Translations under genes and position numbers: made by a program
Assembly (NCBI GenBank): GCA_947498785.1
Contig: CANMLS010000003.1
Coordinates: 62,001-126,000 of the forward strand
DNA from: an uncultured Aquimarina sp.
GTDB taxonomy: Bacteria > Bacteroidota > Bacteroidia > Flavobacteriales > Flavobacteriaceae
Direction of reading: 5' to 3'
Length of the DNA: 64,000 bases
Notes under the pieces: model-generated
The model's input: only the letters and a program-made list of their open reading frames with translations
Told to the model about the DNA's origin: nothing
Databases searched by the model: none
Shown: piece by piece, positions 49,211 to 58,875 of the stretch
How positions within the stretch are numbered: position 1 is the stretch's first letter
Layout of the letters: each line of letters begins with the position of its first letter

Positions 49211-49572
49211 AGTTAACTCTTAAATCTAAAGGTAAAGATACAATTAACATTGAGGTAATAAAATAATAGAGTTATGAAAAATAATATGCAAGAAAAGATA
49301 ACAAAATATGCGATCATTTAATCTTTTCCTCATTTTAAAACAGAGCTTCCTAAGTCAAAAGTGCATTTCGCTCAATGGCTATTTTACATAACACCATTTA
49401 GTATTTTATTAGTTGTCAAATTAGTACAATTATGATCTTTAATTTATATAAACAAAATTGTTATGGTTCAATTCAAATACGTAGTTTTATAATATTATTT
49501 ACAAATTATAAGACGTTACCAAACACAATGCCATAACACTTGATCGCATTTGTTTAACAGCCTAAAACCATT
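49211..49572. other. Intergenic region between divergent mpl and the alpha-2-macroglobulin gene
   Basis: About 360 AT-rich bases. I see no gene, tRNA or strong hairpin. On the mpl side TACCTTTA (minus) is one base off the -7 consensus. No good promoter match is visible for the alpha-2-macroglobulin gene. Confidence 0.45.
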
Positions 49573-52500
49573 ATGATGCAAAAACATATCATCCTTATTA
49601 TATTATGTATATTAAACCTATATACTATGAATGGTCAAAATGATTATCAAAATGATTGGAAAAAAGTAAAAGCTTTTGATCAACAAGGACTTCCTAAATC
49701 CGCAGTAAAATTAGTTGAGGTAATATATAGCAATGCCAAAAAAGAAAATAATGACAATCAGTTTATAAAAGCTTTACTTCATAGGGCTAAATACATACTT
49801 ACTCTAGAAGAAAATGCTCAACTCACTATTATTAAAGATTTAAAAAATGAAATTAGCCAAAGTGCTTTTCCTAAAAGAAATATATTAGAAAGTATTCTTG
49901 CCAACTTATACTGGCAATATTTTCAACAAAATAGATGGAAATTCTACAATAGAACTCAAACTTCTGAAAAAGTCGATACCGAAGATTTCAGGACCTGGGA
50001 TCTAGAAACATTATTTGCAGAAACACATACATATTACCAAAAGTCTCTTCAGAATGGAGTATTAGCACAACAAACAGAATTAAAGAAATTTAACGAAATT
50101 TTAAACATTTCCTCTGGTTCTAAAAAATATCGACCAACACTCTATGATTTTTTGACACACAATGCTTTAGATTTTTACAAAACTTCTGAAACCAATATTA
50201 CAAAACCTGCATATGCCTTTGCAATAGATGATAAAAAATATTTACAGGAACATACTACGTTTTCATCTTTAAAAATAGAAACTAAAGACTCTCTATCATT
50301 GCAATTTAATGCTCTGAAATTGTTTCAAAATTTAATTCAATTTCACAAAAGAGATACGACGCCAGATGCTCTTGTCGAAGTAAACATAGAACGTATAAAT
50401 TTTATATATCAAAATGCCGTTTTCAATGATAAAGAAGCTATTCTTCTGGAATCTCTGAAATCAGAAAAAACATTTTTCTCTTCTCACGAAGCTTCTGCTT
50501 TATATGATCATGAAATTGCAAATCTTTACAAAAAACAGGCTTCATCTTACATTCCTAATAAAAATGAAACACATCGTTGGAAATTAAAAAAAGCTATCGA
50601 TTTATGCGATGCGGTAAACAAAAAATTTCCAGATTCGAGAGCTGCTAATAAATGCAAATCATTGAAGAGTCAAATCCTTCAATATCAGATCAAAATTAAG
50701 GCCGAAAAATATGTTCCAATTCAGACTCCAGGTAGATTATTGATTACATATAAGAATTTAGATAAACTTTATTTCAAAGCTTTAAAAATCACACCAAAAC
50801 AGCTTAAAAGTCTAAATAATTTATATAGAACTGAAGATCAAGTAAAGTTTTTAAGTGCTTTAAAAGTCTATAAAACATGGAAATCTGAAATATCTAACGA
50901 ACATGATTTCCAAAGTCACACTACCGAGGTTTTATTACCAGAATTGGATCAAGGTTCTTACCTAATTCTAGGAACAATTACTAAAGAACTTTCTATAGAA
51001 AGTATGTTCTCTTTTGGTTCTACTCAGATTACCAATTTAGCTTTAACAGAAAATAGAACTCCGCAAAAATCCATATTTCAGGTCTTAGATCGTAACAACG
51101 GTGCTCCAATTCCTAATGCAAAAATACATTTCAAAACAAACAACCAAAGAGGATATGATGACAATTTGGACAAAACCTTAACCACAGATAAAAAAGGTCA
51201 AGCATATTTAACATTAGACACCTACTATTATGATGTTAACATCACAGTATCGCACGAAAAAGACAAAGCTCGATTTGAAGGATATTATCTAAATCAAGCA
51301 TACAACCCTAATCATAATAATGAAAATATCAGCTCTACTTTTCTTTTTACAGACCGTAGTATTTATAGACCAGGACAGACTGTATATTTTAAAGGAATTA
51401 TGATGTCTTCTTCGGGTAAAGAAGATTTTAAAACACAATCAAATCATACCGCCTTTATTACACTTAGGGATGTGAATAATCAAGAAATAAAAACTCTGAC
51501 TTTAAAAACGAATGATTATGGTTCTTTTCATGGAGAATTTATACTTCCTTCTTCTGGACTAACAGGTAACTATACTATTCAAACGAATAATTACCACAGT
51601 ACTTCTTTCTCTGTAGAAGAATATAAACGTCCTAAGTTTGAAACTAAATTTAACCCAATTACCAAGACTTATAAAGTAAATGATCCTATTACACTTACAG
51701 GAGTAGCAACAGCCTATGCAGGAAGTTCAATCACAGATGCCAAAGTAGTATATCGAGTACATCGTAAGGTACAATATCCACGCTGGTGCTATTGGTATCC
51801 AAGGTATTCAACACAATCACAAGAAATCATACATGGTGAAACCAAAACAAATGAAAAAGGAGAGTATACGATTGATTTTACTGCGATTCCTGATCTAAAT
51901 GTATCCAAGGAAAACCTCCCTATCTTTAATTATCAAGTAACCGCAGATGTTATCGATATCAACGGAGAAACAAGAAGCACTTCCACTATCGTTAATGTTG
52001 GTTATCACGCATTGACAGCTGCTGTCACTATTCAAAATAAAATTGACAAAACTGTAAAAGATCATAAATTCACGGTAACTACTTTAAACTTGAATAACGA
52101 ACCAATTGCTGCAAAAGGAACAATCAAAATTTTTAAATTAAAAGCTCCTTCTACACCTATGCGTATTCGTCCCTGGAAGGCTCCTGATTATAAAGGATTC
52201 AAAGAAGAAGAATTTAAAAAACTGTTCCCGCATGATGCTTTTAATAATGAACATGATTATAGACAATGGCAAAAAGGGAAAATCGTGTCAGAAAAAACTT
52301 TTAATACTTCTAATACAGAAAAGGATGAGAATGGAACACAACAACTTGATATTGGCTCTGTAAATAAATGGGAATCAGGTAAATATGTTTTAGAATTAAA
52401 TACTAAAGATCGATTCGGACAAGAAGTAAAAGACATACAATATATTACTTTATATAACCAGGGAGACAAAGATATTAGCGATCAGCAATTGTTTGAGATC

Positions 52501-55500
52501 ACTACAAACAAAGCTTCTTACAAAATTGGAGATGAGGCGATTGTAAAATTAAGCTCTGCTTCAAAAGACATAACTGTTACGGTAGATATCGAAAAAAATT
52601 ATCAAATCATTGAGACTAGACTTATCAAACTTTCTAATGGAAGTAAAACCATACAAATCCCTATTGAAAAAGATGATCTTGGTGGATTTTCTGTAAGTTA
52701 CAGTTATCTTAACTATAATGGTTATCAAAGTGGAGCAATTACAATTGCTGTACCCTACGAACCAACAGAACTTAGTATAGAGACCAAAACTTTTAGAGAT
52801 AAATTGCTTCCTGGCCAGGAAGAGACTTGGAGTTTCACTATAAAAGGTCCCAAAGGAGATAAAGTAAGTGCTGAGCTATTAGCGAGTATGTATGACGCTT
52901 CTTTAGATCAATTTAGACCACATCAGTGGTATTTTACTCCTATAAACAGGCCAATATATAGAGCGCAATCAAAAAGGCAAGCTATAAAAGGTTTTGAAAT
53001 AGAAAGTTTTAAAATAGAGAACCAAAGTAGCTCTATATATTATGGAACTCAAGGATATGATCAACTCAATTGGTATGGCTTATACTTTGGGCAACAATAT
53101 TATGGAACAAGAAGTCGAATGATGAAATCTACTTCTGCACCATCACGGATGGCTTCTATGTCCAAAAAAGAAGGAATGGCAGATGAGATTGTAGCAGAAG
53201 AAGCTGAATTTAATGCAATTGAGGATGATGAAACTCTTGGGGGACTTGCACGTGAACAAAAAGCGGATTCCAAAGATCTAAAAAAAGATAAAAACGAACT
53301 TTCTCTGGAAGGTGTTAAGATTAGAAAAAACCTTCAGGAAACTGCTTTTTTCTTTCCAGAATTAACTACGGATGCCGATGGTAATGTAAGTTTTAATTTC
53401 ACAGCACCAGAAGCATTAACCAAATGGAAACTGCAATTACTAGCTCATACCAAAGAACTAAATGCGGCTACAACAACTCTAGAAACTGTAACGCAAAAAG
53501 AGTTGATGATTCTTCCTAACCCACCAAGATTTTTAAGAGAAGGAGATAAAATTGTATTGAGTTCTAAGATATCCAACTTGGCTACAAAAGATCTTAGCGG
53601 TGTTGTCGAATTACAATTATTCGATGCAATGACAAATACTGCAATAGATACGGATTTGCAAAACAATAATGCAAGACAAAGCTTTAATGTAAAAACAAAA
53701 GGAAATACTAATGTATCATGGGAATTACAAATTCCGGATAATATACAAACAGTACAATACAAAATTGTTGCTAAAGCAGGAGATTTCTCTGATGGAGAGC
53801 AAAACGTACTACCTGTTTTAAGTAATCGTATGTTAGTTACAGAGACACTACCTATGTGGATTCGTTCTAACCAAACAAAAACATTTACATTAGATAAATT
53901 AAAGAACAACACTTCTAGCACTTTAAAACATCATAAGCTCGCATTAGAAATGACGTCTAATCCCGCATGGTATGCTGTACAGGCATTACCATATTTGATG
54001 GAGTATCCCTACGAATGTTCAGAACAAATCTTTTCTAGGTATTATGCAAATACGCTAGCTAGTCATATTGCTAACTCTAACCCTAGAATTCAGGAGGTAT
54101 TTAATCAATGGAAATCGAGTGATGCACTATTAAGTAACTTAGAAAAAAACCAGGAATTAAAATCTCTTATGATTCAGGAGACTCCGTGGTTACGTGATGC
54201 ACAAAGTGAAACAGAGCAAAAGAAGAGAATTGCATTACTGTTTGACCTTAATAAAATGAATAATGAGTTACAATCTGCTCTTAATAAATTAAAGCAATCA
54301 CAATATGGTTCAGGAGGTTTCCCTTGGTTTAAAGGAGGGCGAGAAAATAGATATATCACTCAACATATTACCTCTGGTTTTGGGCATTTAAAAAAACTTG
54401 GTATCACACAATTTAATGGAGATACAAATAACATGCTACAAAGCGCAGTACGTTTTCTTGATAAAGAATTTGTAAGAGAATATGAAAAGCTTAAACGCCA
54501 TTGTAAAAGGAACAAAATCGATATCAACAAAAATCACTTGAGCTATACGCAAATTCATTACCTATATATGCGAAGCTTCTTCCCAGATATTAAAAGAGCT
54601 AAAAATACCAATGAGGCTTGGGCTTACTATCTGGAACAATCAGAAAAGTATTGGTTAAATCAGGGGCTTTATGCGAAAGGAATGCTTGCTCTTATATTAC
54701 ATCGTAATGATAAAGGCAGTGCTGCTACTAAAATTATCAGGTCGTTGGATGAGACAAGTGTCTCTAATGAAGAATTGGGAATGTATTGGAAATCAAACAC
54801 TGATAGCTGGTATTGGTATCAAGCACCTATTGAAACACAATCTCTTATGATTGAAGTGTTTTCTGAAATAGAAACAGAACCAAAACGAACCGAAATTATT
54901 GATAATCTTAAAATATGGTTACTTAAGAACAAACAGACCAATCGATGGAAAACCACTAAGGCTACTTCTGAAGCTGTATATGCACTGTTACTTGAAGGAA
55001 GTGACTGGCTATCAGTTACCGATATGGTAGAAATTGTCTTAGGTGATCAAAAAATCGATCCCTCTACATTAGAAGATATAAAAGCAGAAGCCGGAACTGG
55101 ATATTTTAAAACTTCCTGGAACGGAAATGAAATACAGCCCAATATGGCTACTGTCAAAATTTCTAAAAAAGGAAAAGGTATTGCCTGGGGAGCCTTATAC
55201 TGGCAATATTTTGAAAATCTAGACAAAATCACTCCAGCCAAAACTCCGCTATCGTTAAAGAAAAAATTGTTCCTTAAACAAAATACTGACAAAGGAGAAG
55301 AAATCACAGAGATTACCTCTAAAACCAAATTAGAATTAGGTGACTTGGTTCGGGTTCGAATTGAATTGAGGTCTGATCGCGATATGGAGTTTGTACACAT
55401 GAAAGACATGAGGGCATCTGGTCTTGAACCTGTTAATGTAATTTCTCAATACAAATGGCAAGACGGTCTGGGATATTATGAAAGCACTAAAGATGCTTCG

Positions 55501-55665
55501 ACTAATTTTTTCTTTGACTATTTACCAAAAGGCGTATATGTTTTTGAGTATGACTTAAGAGTAAACAATAAAGGAAATTTCTCTAACGGCATCACCACAA
55601 TACAAAGCATGTATGCTCCAGAATTCTCAAGTCATTCTGAAGGAGTTAGAGTAAGTGTACAGTAA
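49573..55665 (+). CDS. Alpha-2-macroglobulin family protein with thioester motif
   Basis: A 2030-residue secreted or periplasmic protease-trapping protein. A signal peptide (HIILIILCILNLYTMNGQ) without a usable lipobox is followed by a helical, TPR-like N-terminal part of about 430 residues common in Bacteroidota members. Macroglobulin domains include FLFTDRSIYRPGQTVYFKG (about 590-608). A low-complexity Tyr/Met/Glu-rich stretch (about 1160-1240) fits the bait region, just before RKNLQETAFFFPEL. The thioester CSEQ (C1482) is intact in YPYECSEQIFSRYYAN, inside the alpha/alpha-toroid. No pbpC neighbour is present, unlike the proteobacterial arrangement. Confidence 0.95.
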   Translation: MMQKHIILIILCILNLYTMNGQNDYQNDWKKVKAFDQQGLPKSAVKLVEVIYSNAKKENNDNQFIKALLHRAKYILTLEENAQLTIIKDLKNEISQSAFPKRNILESILANLYWQYFQQNRWKFYNRTQTSEKVDTEDFRTWDLETLFAETHTYYQKSLQNGVLAQQTELKKFNEILNISSGSKKYRPTLYDFLTHNALDFYKTSETNITKPAYAFAIDDKKYLQEHTTFSSLKIETKDSLSLQFNALKLFQNLIQFHKRDTTPDALVEVNIERINFIYQNAVFNDKEAILLESLKSEKTFFSSHEASALYDHEIANLYKKQASSYIPNKNETHRWKLKKAIDLCDAVNKKFPDSRAANKCKSLKSQILQYQIKIKAEKYVPIQTPGRLLITYKNLDKLYFKALKITPKQLKSLNNLYRTEDQVKFLSALKVYKTWKSEISNEHDFQSHTTEVLLPELDQGSYLILGTITKELSIESMFSFGSTQITNLALTENRTPQKSIFQVLDRNNGAPIPNAKIHFKTNNQRGYDDNLDKTLTTDKKGQAYLTLDTYYYDVNITVSHEKDKARFEGYYLNQAYNPNHNNENISSTFLFTDRSIYRPGQTVYFKGIMMSSSGKEDFKTQSNHTAFITLRDVNNQEIKTLTLKTNDYGSFHGEFILPSSGLTGNYTIQTNNYHSTSFSVEEYKRPKFETKFNPITKTYKVNDPITLTGVATAYAGSSITDAKVVYRVHRKVQYPRWCYWYPRYSTQSQEIIHGETKTNEKGEYTIDFTAIPDLNVSKENLPIFNYQVTADVIDINGETRSTSTIVNVGYHALTAAVTIQNKIDKTVKDHKFTVTTLNLNNEPIAAKGTIKIFKLKAPSTPMRIRPWKAPDYKGFKEEEFKKLFPHDAFNNEHDYRQWQKGKIVSEKTFNTSNTEKDENGTQQLDIGSVNKWESGKYVLELNTKDRFGQEVKDIQYITLYNQGDKDISDQQLFEITTNKASYKIGDEAIVKLSSASKDITVTVDIEKNYQIIETRLIKLSNGSKTIQIPIEKDDLGGFSVSYSYLNYNGYQSGAITIAVPYEPTELSIETKTFRDKLLPGQEETWSFTIKGPKGDKVSAELLASMYDASLDQFRPHQWYFTPINRPIYRAQSKRQAIKGFEIESFKIENQSSSIYYGTQGYDQLNWYGLYFGQQYYGTRSRMMKSTSAPSRMASMSKKEGMADEIVAEEAEFNAIEDDETLGGLAREQKADSKDLKKDKNELSLEGVKIRKNLQETAFFFPELTTDADGNVSFNFTAPEALTKWKLQLLAHTKELNAATTTLETVTQKELMILPNPPRFLREGDKIVLSSKISNLATKDLSGVVELQLFDAMTNTAIDTDLQNNNARQSFNVKTKGNTNVSWELQIPDNIQTVQYKIVAKAGDFSDGEQNVLPVLSNRMLVTETLPMWIRSNQTKTFTLDKLKNNTSSTLKHHKLALEMTSNPAWYAVQALPYLMEYPYECSEQIFSRYYANTLASHIANSNPRIQEVFNQWKSSDALLSNLEKNQELKSLMIQETPWLRDAQSETEQKKRIALLFDLNKMNNELQSALNKLKQSQYGSGGFPWFKGGRENRYITQHITSGFGHLKKLGITQFNGDTNNMLQSAVRFLDKEFVREYEKLKRHCKRNKIDINKNHLSYTQIHYLYMRSFFPDIKRAKNTNEAWAYYLEQSEKYWLNQGLYAKGMLALILHRNDKGSAATKIIRSLDETSVSNEELGMYWKSNTDSWYWYQAPIETQSLMIEVFSEIETEPKRTEIIDNLKIWLLKNKQTNRWKTTKATSEAVYALLLEGSDWLSVTDMVEIVLGDQKIDPSTLEDIKAEAGTGYFKTSWNGNEIQPNMATVKISKKGKGIAWGALYWQYFENLDKITPAKTPLSLKKKLFLKQNTDKGEEITEITSKTKLELGDLVRVRIELRSDRDMEFVHMKDMRASGLEPVNVISQYKWQDGLGYYESTKDASTNFFFDYLPKGVYVFEYDLRVNNKGNFSNGITTIQSMYAPEFSSHSEGVRVSVQ

Positions 55666-55690
55666 TATAAAAATAATATTTAGTTGTTTT

Positions 55691-55713
55691 AGACCTCGCA
55701 ATTTGCGAGGTCT
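55691..55713 (+). terminator. Hairpin after the alpha-2-macroglobulin gene
   Basis: AGACCTCGC pairs with GCGAGGTCT around a 5-base loop, 25 bases past the stop. The T-run after it is weak, so termination may depend on the second hairpin downstream. Confidence 0.7.
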
Positions 55714-55800
55714 AATTGTATTGCACAGTCTCTATCATGAAAATAATTGCAAAAAAGATTAAACCAAAAACGTTTACAAAATTCACTGTATAATACCTAT

Positions 55801-55859
55801 ATATAATAACAAAAAACGGTCTTGTTTATAACACACAAGACCGTTTTTTGTTATTATAT
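55801..55859. terminator. Bidirectional terminator with a 25-bp perfect stem
   Basis: A perfect inverted repeat of 25 bases (right arm containing ACAAGACCGTTTTTTG at 55835-55850) around a 9-base loop lies between the convergent alpha-2-macroglobulin and FAS1 genes. A/T runs at the base of the stem suit termination from both sides. Confidence 0.9.
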
Positions 55860-55871
55860 AAACTGACTAGG

Positions 55872-56483
55872 TTATTCTTTGGGGATCATGATCGCATCTA
55901 TTGTATGAATAAACCCATTGGAAGCTTCCACATTAGTAGTAATCAATTTTCCACCATTACCACTTTCATCTATCAAGTATACTGTATCTCCTTTTAAGGA
56001 AGCTGTAATTAAAGAGCCTTCTAGAGTTTTTAAAGGAATACTTCCTCCCCCCTCTTGTATGGCCTTAACAATATCTTCTTTTGAAATTACACTAGGAATT
56101 ATATGATACTTTAAGATTGTAGCTAAACGCATTTTATTTTCTGGTTTCAATAATTTCTCTCCCGACTTAGGGGGTAATTTGTCAAATGCCATATTTATTG
56201 GAGCAAATATTGTAAACCCTCCATCCTGGGTAAATGTTTCGGTAAGTTCTGCTGTTTTAATAGCTTCTGACAACGTAGAAAACCCTTTATCTACCGAAGT
56301 AAATTCAATAATAGTAGGCAATATTTTTTCGCCCTCTTCTACTTCTTTTATTTCAGAAATTTTTTGAGCTATCAATTTGCCATTTTCGTCTTTTGTTACT
56401 TTATATTTCTCAGACTCATTGCAAGAAGTAGTAAATACTATTATGGACAAAGCAAAAAAAGGTAATACATTTCTAATTTTCAT
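55872..56483 (-). CDS. Fasciclin (FAS1)-domain lipoprotein
   Basis: A 203-residue lipoprotein with lipobox FTTSC (C21). One FAS1 domain covers about 60-202: the H1 motif FTIFAPINMAFDKLP, then LATILKYHIIPSVISKED (the YH motif) and the end GFIHTIDAIMIPKE. FAS1 domains mediate adhesion or binding at the cell surface; the partner is unknown. The short spacer between lipid anchor and domain is charged. Confidence 0.93.
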   Translation of the reverse strand: MKIRNVLPFFALSIIVFTTSCNESEKYKVTKDENGKLIAQKISEIKEVEEGEKILPTIIEFTSVDKGFSTLSEAIKTAELTETFTQDGGFTIFAPINMAFDKLPPKSGEKLLKPENKMRLATILKYHIIPSVISKEDIVKAIQEGGGSIPLKTLEGSLITASLKGDTVYLIDESGNGGKLITTNVEASNGFIHTIDAIMIPKE

Positions 56484-56785
56484 TATTAAGGAGTTTTCAG
56501 TTTTAGAGTTTTCTAACGCGACAAGTATTTTTTCATTTGGTAATCTTTGGTTAAATAAATCTTAACAAAATACTAAATCATTATACGTAATCTTTTTAGC
56601 CTAAATGCCGAGTACCATATCATCGCGATATAAATATAGTTGAGATTACTTTTCTATATATTTAAATTTATTATATGTAGAGCTTCTTTTAGTATTCGTT
56701 TTTATGTAATACATATTTAAAATTTCTTAATCAAGATTAATTTTTAAGTCTTATTATATCTCGAATTTTGTTTTAAATACATAAA
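56484..56785. other. Intergenic region between FAS1 and CMD-like genes
   Basis: About 300 AT-rich bases between divergent genes. No gene or strong hairpin is seen, and no full promoter match could be picked out. Confidence 0.4.
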
Positions 56786-57247
56786 ATGATAATAATGAAA
56801 AAAGACAGAATTAATATTAATAAAGTAGACCCAAAAGCTTATGAACCAATTTTTGCTCTGCATCACAACTTAACAAAGAGCTCTTTAACTACCATAGAAT
56901 TTCTATTAATTCAAATACGAGGTTCGCAGATAAATGGGTGTGCTTATTGCATACAGATGCATGTTAAAGAAGCTATTGAAAAAGGAGAAAAACAATATCG
57001 AATTCATGCACTACCATTCTGGGAAGAATCTCCATTTTTTACAGAGCAAGAAGAAGTTATTCTTGAAATGACAGAGCAAGTGACTAACATTTCTATTTCA
57101 GGATTACGTGATGAATTATATCAAAAGGCTATTACCCTTTTTGGAGAAGAAAAAGTTTCTGATATTATAATGGCTATCTGTTGTATTAATGTATGGAATA
57201 GAATTGGTAGAGCTACATTATTGACTCCAGAACCCGCTCAAAGCTAA
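56786..57247 (+). CDS. Carboxymuconolactone decarboxylase-like (AhpD-like) protein
   Basis: A 153-residue protein of the AhpD-like fold. The redox motif is in INGCAYCIQMHVKEA, with C52, C55 and H59 (C-x2-C-x3-H), typical of peroxidase-partner or alkylhydroperoxidase-like members. The C-terminal AICCINVWNRIGRAT is also family-like. The ATG at 56795 is an alternative start. The DoxX-like pseudogene follows 17 bases later; CMD-like and DoxX-like genes often occur together in oxidative-stress or thiol settings. Confidence 0.9.
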   Translation: MIIMKKDRININKVDPKAYEPIFALHHNLTKSSLTTIEFLLIQIRGSQINGCAYCIQMHVKEAIEKGEKQYRIHALPFWEESPFFTEQEEVILEMTEQVTNISISGLRDELYQKAITLFGEEKVSDIIMAICCINVWNRIGRATLLTPEPAQS

Positions 57248-57264
57248 TCGTAAATATGTAGTAG

Positions 57265-57697
57265 ATGAAGATTATTTATATCAAGTTCTTTATTAGGATT
57301 AGTATTGCTATAGGGTTTTTATCAGCAATTGCAGATCGTTTTGGAATGTGGTCAAAAGAAAAATCAGCTTGGGGTAATTGGACTAGTTTTATCGAATACA
57401 CCAAATTGCTTAACCCATGGGTTTCGGGATTCTATAAATTTTATTGGAATTCTTACAACTACTGCTGAAGTAGTATTGGCTATATTTCTTTTAATCGGTT
57501 TCAAAACATCTTTATCGGGAAAACTAAGTGGTTTCCTTCTTCTTATTTTTGGAGTTGCAATGACTATTACTACAGGAATTAAGGCTCCTTTGGACTATTC
57601 TGTATTTTCTGCAGCAGCAGCTGGCTTTGGATTAAGTCTTATCGACGAGAAATATCTCGAAATTGACTTATTATTCGATAAAAAAAGAAGCAATTAG
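57265..57697 (+). pseudogene. DoxX-like membrane protein gene with a frameshift
   Basis: The frame from the ATG at 57265 encodes a normal DoxX N-terminus (RISIAIGFLSAIADRFGMW, ending LLNPWV) and then goes off. The rest of the family sequence (TTTAEVVLAIFLLIGFKT and GIKAPLDYSVFSAAAAGFGL) continues in the next frame to 57697. Removing one G from the GGG at 57426-57428 joins the two into one protein of about 143 residues with four membrane segments. It is a single-base event: a real mutation, a sequencing error or, less likely, programmed shifting. The partner upstream is the AhpD-like gene. Confidence 0.85.
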
Positions 57698-57726
57698 CGT
57701 ATAAAGGTTATTGAAAATAAAAAAGG

Positions 57727-57750
57727 CTGGCTCTTTTTATCAAGAGCCAG
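57727..57750. terminator. Terminator between the DoxX-like gene and obgE
   Basis: CTGGCTCTT pairs with AAGAGCCAG around a 6-base loop in the gap between the convergent genes, with an A-run on the left that becomes a T-run for obgE transcription. Confidence 0.85.
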
Positions 57751-57768
57751 TCTATATATGATAAAAAA

Positions 57769-58767
57769 CTAGACGTTTAACATTTGCCAGAGTTTATCTT
57801 TTAATTCTTGTAATCCTTGCTGAGCAACGGAAGAAATAAATAAATAAGGAACATTAAGCTGTTCATCCAGTTCAACTTTTAGCTCTTTTTGTAACTCTTC
57901 ATCAAGCATGTCACATTTAGAGACAACCAGAAGTCTTTCCTTATCTAATAAATCAGGATTATAGCGTCTCAATTCATCCAAAAGAATTTCGTATTGCTTT
58001 TTGATATCTGGTGCATCTACTGGAACCAGAAACAACAATGTAGAATTACGTTCGATATGACGCAAAAAACGATGACCGATACCTTTTCCTTCTGCTGCTC
58101 CTTCTATAATACCTGGAATATCAGCCATTACAAAAGTTTGAAAATCTCGATACTCTACAATCCCCAAATTTGGTTTTAATGTAGTAAACTCATAATCAGC
58201 AATTTTAGGCTTCGCTGATGTGATTACAGACAGTAATGTAGATTTCCCTGCATTAGGAAACCCAACCAAACCAACATCTGCCAATATCTTAAGTTCTAAC
58301 GTAATATCATGTTCTTGTCCTTCTACTCCTGGTTGAGCATAGCGGGGAGTTTGATTTGTTGGGCTTTTAAAATGCCAGTTTCCTCGACCTCCCATTCCTC
58401 CTTCAGCTGCAATATATTCTTGCCCATTCTGAGTAATTTCATAAATGACATTCTGGGTTTCAGTATCTCGTATTACAGTTCCTAGAGGCACATCTACATA
58501 AACATCTTCTCCATCAGCTCCTGTACTTCTACTTTTACTTCCATGCCCTCCATGCTCAGCTCTTAAATGACGTTTAAATTTAAGGTGATGCAATGTCCAC
58601 ATATTAGAATTACCTCTCAAAATGATGTGACCTCCACGTCCTCCATCCCCTCCATCAGGTCCTCCTTTGGTAATATACTTTTCACGGTGTAAGTGTACAG
58701 AACCTTTTCCTCCGTTTCCAGAAGTTAAATGCAACTTTACATAATCTACAAAATTTCCTTCTGTCAT
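57769..58767 (-). CDS. obgE: Obg/CgtA GTPase
   Basis: Essential GTPase in large-subunit assembly and stress response, 332 residues. The glycine-rich Obg domain (about 4-160) has [16 protein letters not shown] and [15 protein letters not shown]. The G domain has the P-loop GFPNAGKST (169-177), [11 protein letters not shown], the DIPGIIEGA switch and SKCDMLD. It lacks the C-terminal OCT domain of some relatives. It lies downstream of the hpt-adk fusion, separated by about 108 bases. Confidence 0.97.
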   Translation of the reverse strand: MTEGNFVDYVKLHLTSGNGGKGSVHLHREKYITKGGPDGGDGGRGGHIILRGNSNMWTLHHLKFKRHLRAEHGGHGSKSRSTGADGEDVYVDVPLGTVIRDTETQNVIYEITQNGQEYIAAEGGMGGRGNWHFKSPTNQTPRYAQPGVEGQEHDITLELKILADVGLVGFPNAGKSTLLSVITSAKPKIADYEFTTLKPNLGIVEYRDFQTFVMADIPGIIEGAAEGKGIGHRFLRHIERNSTLLFLVPVDAPDIKKQYEILLDELRRYNPDLLDKERLLVVSKCDMLDEELQKELKVELDEQLNVPYLFISSVAQQGLQELKDKLWQMLNV

Positions 58768-58875
58768 AATTCTCTTTTCTCGTTTGTTCTATATTTATTG
58801 TATATCACCAATAAAGTAAAATTTTTAGCTTTTTATTTATAGTGACAATAGTTTTGTCAAATACTATAAAAGAGA

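Noticed and set aside
53445..53921. Long minus-strand frame (158 codons) opposite the alpha-2-macroglobulin gene
   Set aside because: A shadow of the strongly supported plus-strand gene, with no signal or family features of its own.
55318..55380. GGTTCGGGTTCGAATT, resembling a tRNA T-loop
   Set aside because: It lies inside the alpha-2-macroglobulin coding sequence with no matching acceptor or anticodon stem.
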